This document shows, piece by piece, positions 10,956 through 21,238 of a stretch of DNA of 64,000 nt. Location: contig NZ_JACVVX010000003.1 of the NCBI RefSeq assembly GCF_014534685.1, forward strand, positions 592,327 to 656,326. The letters are read 5' to 3'. The position numbers and the translations under genes are program-made. How positions within the stretch are numbered: position 1 is the first letter of the stretch; every line of letters begins with the position of its first letter. The notes below the pieces were generated by a model. That model saw only the letters and a program-made list of their open reading frames with translations, searched no databases and was not told the origin of the DNA. The DNA is from Oryzicola mucosus. Lineage in GTDB: Bacteria > Pseudomonadota > Alphaproteobacteria > Rhizobiales > Rhizobiaceae.

Positions 10956-11624
10956 TCAATCCAGTTTGAGACGCTTGCGCAGATCCGCATTTTCAGCGCG
11001 AAGTTTTTCTGCCAGCAGCTTGCGCAATTTCTGGTTTTCCGCCTCCAACTGAAGAAGGTCCGCCATCTCGTCGCTTGCCACTGTCGGCTCCGCAGCCGCA
11101 GTCTGCGCTGCCTTCGGAGCACGCTTCTGATATGCACGTTTGGCACTCGCCGGGGCTTCCACCGCCTTGGCCTTGCGCCCTCTCTTCTGCTTGCCACCGT
11201 CGCCGTTCGAGGCACCTGCCGGCGCCGTCACAGTATTGTCAGAAGCCGGTGCCGCCTCAGCAGCGGCTTTCTTAGCGCGCGGTTTACGCTGTTTTGGCGC
11301 AATTGGCGTTTCAACAGTGGCCGCCGCTTCGGCAGTGCTCATCGTATCAATCTCGTCCGCCATGCCCGTCTCCTGTGCATCTGATTCAGTTGTCATTGCT
11401 GAAGACAGTGTCGATACCGCTCCAGCGTGATCTTTCTGCTGTAAAGATAGTTCGTCGGATTTGCCGACTTGCTCCTTACCCAACAAAAATAGCGTCGCCT
11501 CTTTTTCTACATCGCGCGCAACGGATTTGAGATCGACGTCTCCCCATATCGAGTTGGATTTAAGATCCGGTTTCCGACGGCCGGATTTATACTCGACGGC
11601 AAAACTGCGTTGGACTTTTTTCAA
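10956..11624 (-). CDS. SyrB-like regulatory protein
   Basis: The protein resembles SyrB of Sinorhizobium meliloti, a repressor-like regulator in the syrM/syrA symbiotic circuit. The match is a MADE start, long Ala/Lys/Pro-rich basic repeats like RKPRAKKAAAEAA, and an acidic-to-leucine-rich C-terminal helix ending ENADLRKRLKLD. The frame is open from a TTG at 11624 (AAGG eight bases upstream), giving 222 residues. A second start, ATG at 11363, has a much better AGGAGA five bases before it and matches the short SyrB form of 135 residues. Both may be used. A second protein with a similar C-terminal helix is encoded downstream. Confidence 0.75.
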   Translation of the reverse strand: MKKVQRSFAVEYKSGRRKPDLKSNSIWGDVDLKSVARDVEKEATLFLLGKEQVGKSDELSLQQKDHAGAVSTLSSAMTTESDAQETGMADEIDTMSTAEAAATVETPIAPKQRKPRAKKAAAEAAPASDNTVTAPAGASNGDGGKQKRGRKAKAVEAPASAKRAYQKRAPKAAQTAAAEPTVASDEMADLLQLEAENQKLRKLLAEKLRAENADLRKRLKLD

Positions 11625-11760
11625 TTCTTAAGCCTTGGGACTCTACGAGATGTTCAGCGACGTGCTGAAACGTTGAAAATAACGAATACCGCCGCAGTAG
11701 TCTAGGGTTTGAGCTCAACGAGTGCAGCTACCGCGATGCAAGGTGGAAGCCAGTGTGCCG

Positions 11761-11877
11761 CTACGGGGATAAAACCAGCTTTATAGCCAAGCCGACAATC
11801 CCCACAGCGGTCACTCCTGCAAACCAAAGGATTGCGAACCAAAGAAGCTTCACCGGCACGCTGTTTTCCTTTGGCAT
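11761..11877 (-). CDS. DUF2474 family small oxidase-associated membrane protein
   Basis: This 38-residue peptide has one hydrophobic helix (LLWFAILWFAGVTAVGIVGL) and a short charged N-terminus. Its ATG shares one base with the cydB stop codon, so it is translated together with the oxidase. DUF2474 peptides are known to be encoded after CIO-type bd oxidases and are the counterpart of CydX in other bd oxidases. It is therefore probably a small structural subunit of the complex. Confidence 0.85.
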   Translation of the reverse strand: MPKENSVPVKLLWFAILWFAGVTAVGIVGLAIKLVLSP

Positions 11878-12881
11878 CAGTGGTAGCCCTCCCCGGGATC
11901 GATCTTCCCCCGGAACACCCAATAGGCATAAGCGGTGTAGGCCAGGATCATCGGCACAAGCAGGACTGCGCCAACCAGGAGAAAGGCAAGGCTGGACTCT
12001 GGCGCCGCCGCATCCCAGATGGTCACCGACGGGGGCACGATGAAGGGGTAGAAGCTGATGCCAATCCCCGCAAAACCTAGAATGAACAGGCCGAGGGCTG
12101 CAAGGAAGGGTTGGGCATCGCGCTTGTTGCGGATGCCTACGACGAGAAGCGCAAAGCATCCGAGAACAAGCGCAGGCACGATAAAGCTGAACATCGCCGT
12201 AGGCCAACCGAACCAGCGTTCGAGATAGAGCGGGTTGAGAAAGGGTGTCCACAAGCTGAACATCCCCATTGCAGCGATGGTCGCAAAGCAACAGCGTAAC
12301 GCGACGCGCCGCGCCTTCTCGTTCAGCTCTCCAGTTGTTTTCATCACCAGCCAGGTGGAACCCAGCAGCGCATAGCCGACAGCCACCGCGAGACCTGTTG
12401 CAAGCGAAAACGGCGTAAGCCAGTCCCACCAAGCACCGGCATAGGCGCGATTGACGACCGGAATCCCTTGGACGAGCGCACCCAGTGTTATCCCTTGTGC
12501 CATCGCAGCCAGCAAAGAGCCGCCCGCAAACGCCCAGTTCCAAAGGAATTCGCCTCGCGTGGTGCGCCATCGATATTCAAAAGCAACGCCACGGAAAATC
12601 AGTCCCAGAAGCATGGCGATAATCGGGGCATAGAGCGCCGGCAGAATGGTGGCATAGGCCAAGGGGAAAACAGCCATCAAACCGCCGCCGCCCAACACGA
12701 GCCAGGTCTCGTTTCCATCCCAGACCGGAGCCACCGAATTCATCATGACATCGCGATCATGTTTTTCGGAAAAGAAGGGGAAAAGGATTCCCACTCCCAG
12801 ATCGAAGCCGTCGAGAATGACGTAGGCAAGGACGGCGAAGGCAATGATGCCGGCCCAGACGAAAGCGAGATCAATGACCAC
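11877..12881 (-). CDS. cydB: Cytochrome bd-type quinol oxidase subunit II
   Basis: This is subunit II of a bd-family terminal oxidase, 334 residues with about eight to nine membrane helices. The N-terminal part (YVILDGFDLGVGILFPF) and NSVAPVWDGNETWLVLGGGG are the family signatures. It supports folding of the haem-bearing subunit I. Its start overlaps the end of the cydA gene by 11 bases, and its stop overlaps the DUF2474 gene. The DUF2474 partner suggests the cyanide-insensitive (CIO) branch. Confidence 0.95.
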   Translation of the reverse strand: MVIDLAFVWAGIIAFAVLAYVILDGFDLGVGILFPFFSEKHDRDVMMNSVAPVWDGNETWLVLGGGGLMAVFPLAYATILPALYAPIIAMLLGLIFRGVAFEYRWRTTRGEFLWNWAFAGGSLLAAMAQGITLGALVQGIPVVNRAYAGAWWDWLTPFSLATGLAVAVGYALLGSTWLVMKTTGELNEKARRVALRCCFATIAAMGMFSLWTPFLNPLYLERWFGWPTAMFSFIVPALVLGCFALLVVGIRNKRDAQPFLAALGLFILGFAGIGISFYPFIVPPSVTIWDAAAPESSLAFLLVGAVLLVPMILAYTAYAYWVFRGKIDPGEGYH

Positions 12882-14295
12882 GATGCTGGCCCCCTTCGAT
12901 GTGTTCCGTCGCAGGACCCGGCATGATGCCGGAGGTTCTGATCGGCCCTTTGTCGAGATCCGGCAGCGGATCGCGAGGCAGACGCTTCATCAGCCGCAAG
13001 ATATAAAAAGTGCCGGCGCCGAAAACGAAGAAGTAGGTGACGATGAAGGCGATCAATGAAGCTGCGACGGCGGGCGCCTCTACCGGGGAAAGGGAATCGG
13101 CCGTCAGAAGATGGCCATAGACCGTGTACGGCTGGCGGCCGACCTCCGTGGTCACCCAGCCGGCGAGAACCGCGACAAAGCCGGCCGGCCCCATGACGAC
13201 CGCTGCTCTGTGAAGCCAGTCATTGGTGTGGAGCGTTCCGCGATATCGGTTCCAAAGGCTCCACAGGCCCATGCCGAGCATGGCAAAACCGATGCCGACC
13301 ATTATCCTGAACGACCAAAAGACTACCGCTACCGGCGGCTCCAGCGCATCGGGAACACTGTCGAGGCCGGCAAGAGGCGCGTTCAGGTCGTGCTTGAGGA
13401 TCAGGCTCGAGAGTTTTGGGATCTCGACGGCGTAATCGATGCGTTTTTCGGCGGTGTTGGGAATTCCGAACAGGATCAGAGGCGCACCATCGGGGTGGCT
13501 TTCGAAATGGCCCTCCATCGCCATGACTTTGACCGGCTGATATTCGAGCGTGTTGAGGCCATGGGCGTCGCCCGCGAAAATCTGTAGCGGCGCTACAAGC
13601 GTTGCCATCCACATGGCCATCGAGAACATCGTGCGCGACCGCCGAGGTGCTGTATTGTCCAAAAGATGCCATGCTCCAACAGCCCCGACCACGAAGGCGG
13701 TGGTCAGATAAGCAGCCAGAACCATATGGACGAGACGATATGGGAAGGATGGATTGAAGACGATCTTCCACCAATCCAATGGAATGAATTGGCCAGCGGC
13801 ATTCATGCCAAATCCGTCCGGAGTTTGCATCCAGGAATTGACCGCCAGGATCCAGGTGGCCGAAATCAGCGTACCTATCGCCACCATGCAGGTGGCGAGA
13901 AAATGCAATTTTGGTCCGACACGATTGAGCCCGAACAGCATGATTCCGAGGAAACCTGCTTCGAGGAAGAACGCCGTCAGAACTTCGTAGCCCATAAGGG
14001 GCCCGATCACCGGCCCGGCCTTGTCCGAAAAAACGCTCCAGTTGGTGCCGAACTGATAGGACATGACGATGCCGGAGACGACGCCCATGCCGAAAGCCAC
14101 CGCGAAGATCGTTTTCCAGAAATTGAAAAGGTCCAGGTAGACCTGATCCTTCTTCCAAAGCCACAAGCCTTCCAGTACCGCGAGATAGCTCGCAAGTCCG
14201 ATCGAGAATGCCGGAAAGATGATGTGGAAGGAAACCGTGAACGCAAATTGCGCTCGCGCTAAAATCGCTGCGTCGAAAGACTCTAATATGGCCAT
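12871..14295 (-). CDS. cydA: Cytochrome bd-type quinol oxidase subunit I
   Basis: This is the haem-bearing subunit I, which oxidises quinol and reduces oxygen to water without pumping protons. The 474-residue length fits the short Q-loop group. His24 in FTVSFHIIFPAFSIG is the high-spin haem ligand. The His in PYRLVHMVLAAY and the Met in FRIMVGIGFAMLG are the expected haem b558 ligands. GWVTTEVGRQPYTVYG is the conserved segment near the oxygen site. It is the first gene of a three-gene operon. Such oxidases operate at low oxygen or under respiratory inhibitors. Confidence 0.95.
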   Translation of the reverse strand: MAILESFDAAILARAQFAFTVSFHIIFPAFSIGLASYLAVLEGLWLWKKDQVYLDLFNFWKTIFAVAFGMGVVSGIVMSYQFGTNWSVFSDKAGPVIGPLMGYEVLTAFFLEAGFLGIMLFGLNRVGPKLHFLATCMVAIGTLISATWILAVNSWMQTPDGFGMNAAGQFIPLDWWKIVFNPSFPYRLVHMVLAAYLTTAFVVGAVGAWHLLDNTAPRRSRTMFSMAMWMATLVAPLQIFAGDAHGLNTLEYQPVKVMAMEGHFESHPDGAPLILFGIPNTAEKRIDYAVEIPKLSSLILKHDLNAPLAGLDSVPDALEPPVAVVFWSFRIMVGIGFAMLGMGLWSLWNRYRGTLHTNDWLHRAAVVMGPAGFVAVLAGWVTTEVGRQPYTVYGHLLTADSLSPVEAPAVAASLIAFIVTYFFVFGAGTFYILRLMKRLPRDPLPDLDKGPIRTSGIMPGPATEHIEGGQHRGH

Positions 14296-14709
14296 CTCAT
14301 ATCCGTTCGATAGAGAAGATTAAACATATCGGCCGCAGCCAGGTATGTCTTGACATAACGAATGCGTCTCATTGCTTGCGGTTGCAATACTGAGCTTCAC
14401 GAGACGGTACTGAGGCGCCTCGACTCTCGTATAGCAAGCACCCAACTGTATTTCTCTAGGACAGAAGGTCCAATAGCTGTGACCTGATCTGGACAAGAGC
14501 CCTTCGAAAGCGACGTCACGACGCGGCGGCGTTCCCAATACATGACGCCAGCACGTCCGTTGGGCGGTTGAGGCAAAGACGCATCGAGACCGTCCGGTGG
14601 CCAGCAGCAGCGCGTGGCAATCGCCCTTACACCAAGCCAGGAAATGCAGTTCGAATTCCGCTACATCCAGGGTGAACCAGGAAACCGTGAGAAACAAGAT
14701 TAGATCCTG
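14296..14709. other. 414-base gap between cydA and the acyltransferase gene
   Basis: This stretch holds the cydA promoter and the region downstream of the acyltransferase gene. A 125-codon open frame on the minus strand (14320-14697) has no recognisable family and an unusually high Cys/Trp content, so I do not call it. Nothing else was recognised. Confidence 0.5.
14344..14357. promoter_or_regulatory. Candidate operator upstream of cydA
   Basis: The sequence TATGTC-TT-GACATA is an inverted repeat with perfect six-base arms, 49-62 bases before the cydA start. It does not match the FNR/FixK box (TTGAT-N4-ATCAA), so the protein that might bind it is unknown. Confidence 0.35.
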
Positions 14710-16731
14710 TCAACCTGACGGGGTTTCGCTCCGTCTAACCGACTTTGATCTGGGGACTTTAGGGAAAGGCAGCCCCACTTGTTTGGCAAGATATGGAGCC
14801 AATGCTGCAGAGTATGTCGCCGACAGATGATGGCGATCGCGCCAGACGATCATGTTTCCGACGATCGTTTCGCAGATCTCTGGCCCGCATATGGCGTCAT
14901 TCATATCGACAACATGTATGCCGTCCATCGTGCTCGATGCATATTCAAACACGTCCGGCGGCAAGACCTCCTTGCGCCGCGCCACGCAAGATTTCCCATC
15001 CTTCCTGGCGAGACATTCCTCCGGTTGAAATGGCATGAAAGGCGTGTCCTGGATGGGGATTATCCTTATTCCCAATTGCGAGAGTTCTCCCCAGACGCTG
15101 CGCAAGCCACGTACCATGACCTCTTTATCGATATAGCGATACGGCGATTGACCGATGAACATGATGTCTACAGGGTTTGACCTGATGAACTCGACGACAT
15201 TCTCGCGCCACTCCATGCAAGATGTGTAGGGCTTGCCCTTCAGCTGCACCTCGACGCGGCTGAACGCACAAGCCGACTTGGTGAATGTCAGTAGCCTCCA
15301 GTCGTTCTGGGTAGCAATCCTTTCCAGAGCCGGTATCCAGTTCGCGGCATGCGAGTCGCCGACGACTGCGATGGTTTTGCGTCCTTCAGGGTTGCCCAAA
15401 ATGCAGTGGACGGGCTCTGCACGCCTTTGGTTCTGATGGCACTTATCGTACACTGATGGCAGATCGCGCTTCAAGACAGCGAGCGGTGGGATCGGCTCGA
15501 TGTCCGGAGGTGCGGATACGTTGGAAACAAGGACAGCGGGCCCAGGATAGCGTGCGTCGGCAGGGCTCACTCCGGCACTGCCTTGTGACACCATCCAGTG
15601 CTGCAGCACTCCGAACGCGACCACCGCGCCGGCTAACGATCCGAGACCATACACCAAGGGACGCCGCTCTGACTTATATCTTGAGTGGCGATATCGCTGC
15701 TCGATGTGACCATAGGATATATGCGACAGCACCACGGTAATTGCCATGAGGCCGATCCCATCCATCAAGCCGATCTTTTCGTACCAAGCGGTGTAAAAGA
15801 TAATGATTGGCCAGTGCCACAAATACAACGAATAGGAACGGTCGCCGAGCCAGATTAGCCATCCCGGCTTGAGTCTGCGGAAGGCACCCAACTTGATGTC
15901 GCCGGCAAGGATGACCGCCGCGGTTCCAAGCGTTGGTACGAGCGCAGCGATGCCAGGAAAAATTGTCGACGGCGTGTAAGTGATCGCCGACCAAAGAATG
16001 GCAGCCAGACCAGCGACAGCGACGCTAGCACGTACGCTACCCGGCATTCCTTGGCCATGATGAATGGTAAGAGCGAGCAAGCCGCCTAACGCCAATTCCC
16101 AGATCCGGGTGTGCGTTACGAAATATGCGTAGCCGGGATCTTGCTCGGTCAAGATGACAGAGGCGGCGAACGAGCTTGCAAATATTATCGAGACGACGAA
16201 GAAGGTGAGAGCGCGTGACGGGACGTCAAACCGTCTTGCTATCCATATCGCCGCGATTATCAGAAGAGGCCAAACAACATAGAACTGTCCCTCGATCGAA
16301 AGAGACCAATAATGTTGGACCGGGCTGGGGTCCGCATCAGCACTGAGGTAGTCGATGGATCTGGCCGCGAGAGCCCAGTTCTGAACATAAAATGCGCTGG
16401 CCAAGATTTGCGCCGCTGTTTCCTCCCAGCGCGCCGAGGGCAAAAAGGCAAACATACCGAAAAATGTGACGAACAGGACTAGCGTTGCCGCCGGTAGCAA
16501 GCGTCGTACGCGACCGGAGTAGAACTCCAGCAGCGAGATTTTACCGTCGCGCTCCGAATCGCGACTCAACTTTCCTGTTATCAGAAAGCCGGATATGACG
16601 AAAAAGACGTCGACGCCCACATAGCCGCCCGACAGCCATTGCGGCCATAGGTGGAATATAAAGACGATTCCCACGGCGAGTGCCCTAAGACACTGTACTT
16701 CCTGGAGAACATTTTTCGTCGATCCCATCAA
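14710..16731 (-). CDS. OafA/YrhL-type acyltransferase with SGNH domain
   Basis: This is a 673-residue membrane protein with an acyltransferase-3 domain of about ten helices followed by a periplasmic SGNH hydrolase-like domain. The N-terminus (EVQCLRALAVGIVFIFHLWP, then GGYVGVDVFFVISGFLIT) is the family signature. The C-terminal domain has GDSHAANW with the nucleophilic Ser and a late DRHHLS with the Asp/His pair. Such proteins O-acetylate surface polysaccharides, lipopolysaccharide or lipid-linked glycans. It stands alone, so the acceptor is unknown. Two adjacent ATG codons make the start uncertain by one residue. Confidence 0.92.
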   Translation of the reverse strand: MMGSTKNVLQEVQCLRALAVGIVFIFHLWPQWLSGGYVGVDVFFVISGFLITGKLSRDSERDGKISLLEFYSGRVRRLLPAATLVLFVTFFGMFAFLPSARWEETAAQILASAFYVQNWALAARSIDYLSADADPSPVQHYWSLSIEGQFYVVWPLLIIAAIWIARRFDVPSRALTFFVVSIIFASSFAASVILTEQDPGYAYFVTHTRIWELALGGLLALTIHHGQGMPGSVRASVAVAGLAAILWSAITYTPSTIFPGIAALVPTLGTAAVILAGDIKLGAFRRLKPGWLIWLGDRSYSLYLWHWPIIIFYTAWYEKIGLMDGIGLMAITVVLSHISYGHIEQRYRHSRYKSERRPLVYGLGSLAGAVVAFGVLQHWMVSQGSAGVSPADARYPGPAVLVSNVSAPPDIEPIPPLAVLKRDLPSVYDKCHQNQRRAEPVHCILGNPEGRKTIAVVGDSHAANWIPALERIATQNDWRLLTFTKSACAFSRVEVQLKGKPYTSCMEWRENVVEFIRSNPVDIMFIGQSPYRYIDKEVMVRGLRSVWGELSQLGIRIIPIQDTPFMPFQPEECLARKDGKSCVARRKEVLPPDVFEYASSTMDGIHVVDMNDAICGPEICETIVGNMIVWRDRHHLSATYSAALAPYLAKQVGLPFPKVPRSKSVRRSETPSG

Positions 16732-17118
16732 CCGCAGCCCGATTCTGATCGTTCGGGATTTAGCTGAAATACTTTGGCGCGACTAGGATGGGGACTCATT
16801 CAAATCCATGCGATTAGAGCCGAACGAGTGCGACAGCCCACAGGTGGTTTGAAGCCAGCCTATCACAGCGTGTTACGATGCGCCGCGACGAGTTCTGCAA
16901 TCTGCAGAAGCGCCATTCGATGACATTTCGCCGTCGGTAGGCTTTCGATCGAGAGGGTACGGCGTTCTGCGTGCGGCACCAGAATCTTGCTGAGCCGGCA
17001 TCCGTCCGGCGCGTAAATCCCGCTGTGACGCAGATGCCGTCCGTCGATGATGTCGAATGCCCTGATATGGTAACGATCTACCCGCGTCCGCATGCGCGAA
17101 TCCACATGACGACGACGG
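16732..17118. other. 387-base gap downstream of pdxA2, possible coding relic
   Basis: On the minus strand a frame is open from inside pdxA2 to 16863; its last 76 codons (from the ATG that begins MRTRVDRYHIRAFDI) lie outside pdxA2. The peptide looks protein-like in composition, but I recognise no family. It could be a small gene or the end of a decayed one. The rest of the stretch is the acyltransferase promoter region. Confidence 0.3.
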
Positions 17119-18153
17119 TCAAGCGCTACCACCTCGATTGTGTGCCGCGGTGGCCATGCGGGCAGCCAGCAACACGGCCTCCTCGCTGGCAAGCGGATTG
17201 GCGATGCCCTCGCCGGCAATGTCGTAGGCGGTGCCATGCGCGGGCGTGCAGACGGGAAAAGGAAGCCCGCCAAGCATGGTCACGCCGCGGTCGAAGCCGA
17301 TCAGCTTCATGGCGATCTGGCCCTGGTCGTGATACATGGTCAGCACCGCATGATATCCGTCCCTGAGTGCGGTCAGAAAGACCGTGTCGGCCGGAAGCGG
17401 GCCTGAGACATCGAAGCCATCGGCAACAGCCGCGTTGACGGCCGGACCGATGATATCGATCTCCTCCATGCCGAAACTGCCGCCGTCGCCCGCATGCGGG
17501 TTGAGGCCGGCCACAAGCAGGCGCGGCGCTTCAACGCCTGACTGTTTCAGGCAGTCTACGGTCAAGCGAATCTCGGCGAGGATTGCCTCGCGCGACAGTT
17601 GGCCCGCGACATCCTTCAGCGGAATATGCGAGGTGACGCGGGCATTCCACACGGTATCGAGAACGTTGAACTCCTTGATCCTGCCCGTCAGCTGCAAAAG
17701 TTCCTGGATGAAGCGGCTTTCGTCGTCATAGCCCGGATGGGCGAAGCGCATCGCCTTCTTGTTCAGCGGCGTATAGCACACGGCGGCCACCTGGCCTGCT
17801 TCCGCCAGCCGCAGGGCGTACGAGAAATTCTCGACGGCGAACGTTCCACCCGTCAGCGTCGCCTCGCCGACCGTCACGGCCGCTGGATCGAGATTGCGCA
17901 GATCGATCAGGACCGGGCTGGCAGCCGGCCCTATGACGCCGCTTTCCACCGTGGCGATGCCAAGCATCAATCCTGCTGCCTTGGCGCCGCCTTCGAGGAT
18001 GCGCCGGTCTCCGATCACCACCAGGCGCGCGGCGGCAGCGACCCTCGGCGATGCGATCAACCTGGCTGCAAGCTCCGGGCTGATCCCGGCCGGATCGCCC
18101 ATGGCGAGCGCTATCAGGGGACGTTCGCCGGCGTCGTCGACTTTCACATTCAT
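17119..18153 (-). CDS. PdxA2-type 4-hydroxythreonine-4-phosphate dehydrogenase family protein
   Basis: This 344-residue NAD- and metal-dependent decarboxylating dehydrogenase belongs to the PdxA superfamily. Metal and substrate residues are visible in [24 protein letters not shown] and [10 protein letters not shown]. The start is fixed by an ATGA overlap with the ABC ATPase gene stop. PdxA2 proteins usually act on phosphorylated D-threonate or D-erythronate with a DUF1537 kinase; no such kinase is encoded here. Its position as last gene of a GH127/ABC sugar operon suggests a role in a sugar-acid branch. The vitamin B6 role of true PdxA is less likely in this context. Confidence 0.85.
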   Translation of the reverse strand: MNVKVDDAGERPLIALAMGDPAGISPELAARLIASPRVAAAARLVVIGDRRILEGGAKAAGLMLGIATVESGVIGPAASPVLIDLRNLDPAAVTVGEATLTGGTFAVENFSYALRLAEAGQVAAVCYTPLNKKAMRFAHPGYDDESRFIQELLQLTGRIKEFNVLDTVWNARVTSHIPLKDVAGQLSREAILAEIRLTVDCLKQSGVEAPRLLVAGLNPHAGDGGSFGMEEIDIIGPAVNAAVADGFDVSGPLPADTVFLTALRDGYHAVLTMYHDQGQIAMKLIGFDRGVTMLGGLPFPVCTPAHGTAYDIAGEGIANPLASEEAVLLAARMATAAHNRGGSA

Positions 18154-19268
18154 GGCGTTGCTTCCACATGAAGCGCTGCCGGGCGCAATCGTCGGCCATC
18201 CGCCGTAAACAGCCTTAGGCATTCGGGCTCGCAGCTCAGCCACGCTTCTTCACCAGGCGAAAAGTAGCGTCCGTCGCGCTGTTCAACAGTGAGCATCTCA
18301 CCGCTCGGAAGATAGCAATAGATGTATCGGGTACTGCCAAGATACTCGGAAAAATCGACTTTCACGCGCAGCGCATCCTTTCTGCGATCTCCGACCGTCA
18401 GGTGCTCCGGGCGGATACCGAGTTTAACGTTTTCCCCTTCCGAAATGCCAATCAGGGGCTGCGGTATTGGCATAACCGCATCGGCCACTCCGATATGGTT
18501 TTTAGCCATATACACCGCATCGACAAAGTTCATGCGGGGCGAACCGATGAAGCCGGCGACGAAAAGGTTGTTGGGGTCTTCGTAGACTTCGCGCGGCGTG
18601 CCGACCTGTTCGATGACGCCATCCCTCAGTACGACGATGCGATCCGACAGCGTCATAGCTTCCGTCTGATCATGGGTGACGTAGATCATGGTGTTGCCAA
18701 GCTCGCGATGCAGGCGCGCAATCTCGATGCGCATGCTGACGCGTAGCTCCGCATCCAGGTTGCTGAGCGGCTCGTCGAACAAGAACGCGAGCGGCTTGCG
18801 CACGATCGCACGGCCGATCGCCACGCGCTGGCGCTGTCCGCCAGACAGTTGGCCGGGCCGGCGATCAAGCAGCGGTTCGATCTTGAGAATCTGGGCCGCA
18901 GCCTGTACCTGGCGCTCGATCTCGTCACGTGGCGTCTTGGCCATTTCGAGCCCGAAAGACAGGTTCTCCCGGACGTTCATATGCGGATAAAGCGCATAGG
19001 ACTGGAAAACCATCGCAATCCCGCGTCTGGACGGGTCGAGATCGGTCACATCGCGACCGGCGATGAGAATGTCGCCCGATGTCACATCCTCCAGACCGGC
19101 AATCATGCGCAGCAAGGTGGATTTGCCGCAACCGGACGGCCCAACGAAGACGACGAATTCGCCGCCTTCGATGGTCAGATCAAGCCCTTGGATGACGTTG
19201 ACAGCGCCAAAGCTTTTTCTGACATCACGAAGCTCGATCTTCGCCTTTTCATGGATGGATCCGGTCAT
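18150..19268 (-). CDS. CUT1-type sugar ABC transporter ATP-binding protein
   Basis: This is the MalK/UgpC-type ATPase of the importer, 372 residues with an N-terminal ATPase domain and a C-terminal regulatory OB-fold region. Walker A is GPSGCGKST, the signature is [14 protein letters not shown] and Walker B is [11 protein letters not shown]. The switch His is in [10 protein letters not shown]. The start at 19268 is set by an ATGA overlap with the GH127 gene stop; a longer open frame upstream is ignored. It energises the two permeases encoded in the same operon. Confidence 0.95.
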   Translation of the reverse strand: MTGSIHEKAKIELRDVRKSFGAVNVIQGLDLTIEGGEFVVFVGPSGCGKSTLLRMIAGLEDVTSGDILIAGRDVTDLDPSRRGIAMVFQSYALYPHMNVRENLSFGLEMAKTPRDEIERQVQAAAQILKIEPLLDRRPGQLSGGQRQRVAIGRAIVRKPLAFLFDEPLSNLDAELRVSMRIEIARLHRELGNTMIYVTHDQTEAMTLSDRIVVLRDGVIEQVGTPREVYEDPNNLFVAGFIGSPRMNFVDAVYMAKNHIGVADAVMPIPQPLIGISEGENVKLGIRPEHLTVGDRRKDALRVKVDFSEYLGSTRYIYCYLPSGEMLTVEQRDGRYFSPGEEAWLSCEPECLRLFTADGRRLRPAALHVEATP

Positions 19269-21208
19269 TTCTGCGCCCTGACCCAGACGAGCATCTCGCC
19301 GGGCTCCCGATTGTCCCACAGAAAGTACGGCAGGAAACGCGCTGTGGTGTCCTTGAGCGTTGGCTCGCCCGTGTCATACAGTTTACCTTGCCAGTCTCTC
19401 CACACCTCCCGCTTCGCCTTCACGTTGATCGCTACGGCCTTGTCGAGCCCTTCGATGGATGCCGTATCGGCTTCGCTGACATCCCCGGTCAGGATCAGGC
19501 TGTGCAGTTCCCCACCGTTGTCGATTTCCTCCGCACAGTAGATCATCGGACCACGCGCCAGTGCGACGCGACCGATATCGGCTCTGACCGCAGGATTGGC
19601 GTGCAGGGCGCGCACATCCATCGGCAGATCGAGAACAACCCTTTCGCCGCCTTGCCAGAGGCGATCGATCCGCAGGTAGCCCTTGTCCTCGACGGCGGCG
19701 ACGTCGATAACCTCGCCGTCAATGGACAGTCTTGCCTGGCCGCACCAACCGGGCACACGCAACGCCAGCCTGAAGGCGGCCGGTGCATCGACGCCCACGG
19801 TCAGCGCAATGCGACCGTCCCAGGGATAATCGGTGCGTTGGGCAATCGTGACCGCCGTCGAGCCCAGCGCCAGCCGGGCGGTGCTATCGCCGTAAAGGTG
19901 GACTGCCAGTTCGTCCGACGACACGCCGTACATGTAGCTGCCGATGGATGCCACGGTGCGGGCGATATTCGGCGGGCAACACGGGCAACGATGCCATGTC
20001 CAGCGATGGTGGCTGCCATTGCTTTCGAGCGGGTTGTCGTAGAAGAACGTGGCGCCATCGGCAGCAAGTCCGGAAAGGGCGCCGTTGTAGAGCGCTTGTT
20101 CCATGATGTCCGCATAGAGCCGATCCGGACCTCGGCCGAGCATCCGGCTGGCCCACATGACCAAGCCGACGGCAGCGCAAGTCTCGGCATAGGCGTTGTG
20201 ATTGGGCAGGTCATAGTAATCCGTGAAGCCTTCGTTGCTGGCAGCCGGGCCGATACCGCCGGTGACATACATCTGCTTGGTGGTAAGATCGTCCCACAGA
20301 ACCTTCAGAGCGTCGGTGAGACTATTGTCGCCGAACTCGGTGGCGACATCCGCCATGCCGGAATAGAGGTACATGGCGCGCACCGCATGGCCGATGACCT
20401 TGGTCTGCTGCCGAACCGGCAGATGCGACTGGTTGTATTCATAGGTCCGGTGGCGGAACTGCTTCGGGTCAGCCCCGCGTGCGGCGGCCTCCTCGTCGAA
20501 ATAATGCGGCTGCTGGCCGCGCTGCTCGATGAAAAAGCGGGCAAGATCAAGGTATCGCTGCTCGCCGGTTGCTCGGCCGAGCCGGATCAGCGCAAGTTCG
20601 ATCTCTTCATGGCCGCAATAGCCAGGCTTTTGGACCGGCTGTGGCCCGAACGTCTGGTCGATATGGTCGGCATACCGGCACATCACGTCCAAAAGCCTAC
20701 GCTTGCCGGTCGCATGGAAATAGGCGACGGCAGCCTCAATGAGATGACCCGCGCAATAGAGCTCGTGATGATCCCGAAGGTTGAGCCAACGCTTGCCAGG
20801 CTGCATGCGGATGAACCATGAGTTCAGGTAGCCGTCCGGCAATTGCAGCCTGTAGAACATGTCGATGATCGCATCGACTTTGGCTTCTAGATCGGGATTG
20901 GGCTTGCGGTACAGCACGTAGGCCGCCGCCTCGATCACCTTTGCGACATCCGAATCCCAGAACATCTGGACATTGACTGTATCGGGCGAACCGTCGGAGC
21001 GCAGGTGGTAGGGCAGCCGCAGTTCCGGCACCGGCCTGTCGGGGTCGATCTGGTCGAACATTCCCGCCGCGACGCAGCGATCGTAGAGGATCATAACAGT
21101 CTTATCGGCGACCGCGTCGATGCGTTCGCCCCAGAAACCATGCACATCAACATCGGGGACCGCCGGTGGGCGAAAGCCGGACGAAGTGGGTGTATTCAAA
21201 TATGTCAT
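19265..21208 (-). CDS. Glycoside hydrolase family 127 (beta-L-arabinofuranosidase-like)
   Basis: This 647-residue protein is of the DUF1680/GH127 family, which removes beta-L-arabinofuranose from plant hydroxyproline-rich glycans. In the characterised enzyme HypBA1 the cysteine nucleophile is held by a zinc site of one Glu and three Cys. The same pattern is visible here: YAETCAAVG near residue 340 and RCPCCPPN near residue 410. There is no signal peptide, so it acts in the cytoplasm on imported oligosaccharides. It lies between permease and ATPase genes of the importer, linking transport with hydrolysis. Confidence 0.93.
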   Translation of the reverse strand: MTYLNTPTSSGFRPPAVPDVDVHGFWGERIDAVADKTVMILYDRCVAAGMFDQIDPDRPVPELRLPYHLRSDGSPDTVNVQMFWDSDVAKVIEAAAYVLYRKPNPDLEAKVDAIIDMFYRLQLPDGYLNSWFIRMQPGKRWLNLRDHHELYCAGHLIEAAVAYFHATGKRRLLDVMCRYADHIDQTFGPQPVQKPGYCGHEEIELALIRLGRATGEQRYLDLARFFIEQRGQQPHYFDEEAAARGADPKQFRHRTYEYNQSHLPVRQQTKVIGHAVRAMYLYSGMADVATEFGDNSLTDALKVLWDDLTTKQMYVTGGIGPAASNEGFTDYYDLPNHNAYAETCAAVGLVMWASRMLGRGPDRLYADIMEQALYNGALSGLAADGATFFYDNPLESNGSHHRWTWHRCPCCPPNIARTVASIGSYMYGVSSDELAVHLYGDSTARLALGSTAVTIAQRTDYPWDGRIALTVGVDAPAAFRLALRVPGWCGQARLSIDGEVIDVAAVEDKGYLRIDRLWQGGERVVLDLPMDVRALHANPAVRADIGRVALARGPMIYCAEEIDNGGELHSLILTGDVSEADTASIEGLDKAVAINVKAKREVWRDWQGKLYDTGEPTLKDTTARFLPYFLWDNREPGEMLVWVRAQK

Positions 21209-21238
21209 GGGTCGATATCCGTTTGATTTCTGTTTGTT

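Noticed and set aside
14320..14697. 125-codon frame on the minus strand between cydA and the acyltransferase gene
   Set aside because: No family resemblance, odd composition rich in Cys and Trp, and no ribosome binding site that I could see.
18154..18243. Upstream extension of PdxA2
   Set aside because: The ATGA overlap at 18150-18153 and the family N-terminus fix the start at 18153.
19388..20821. Open frame of 477 codons on the plus strand
   Set aside because: It is the antisense shadow of the GH127 gene and its product has no recognisable motif.
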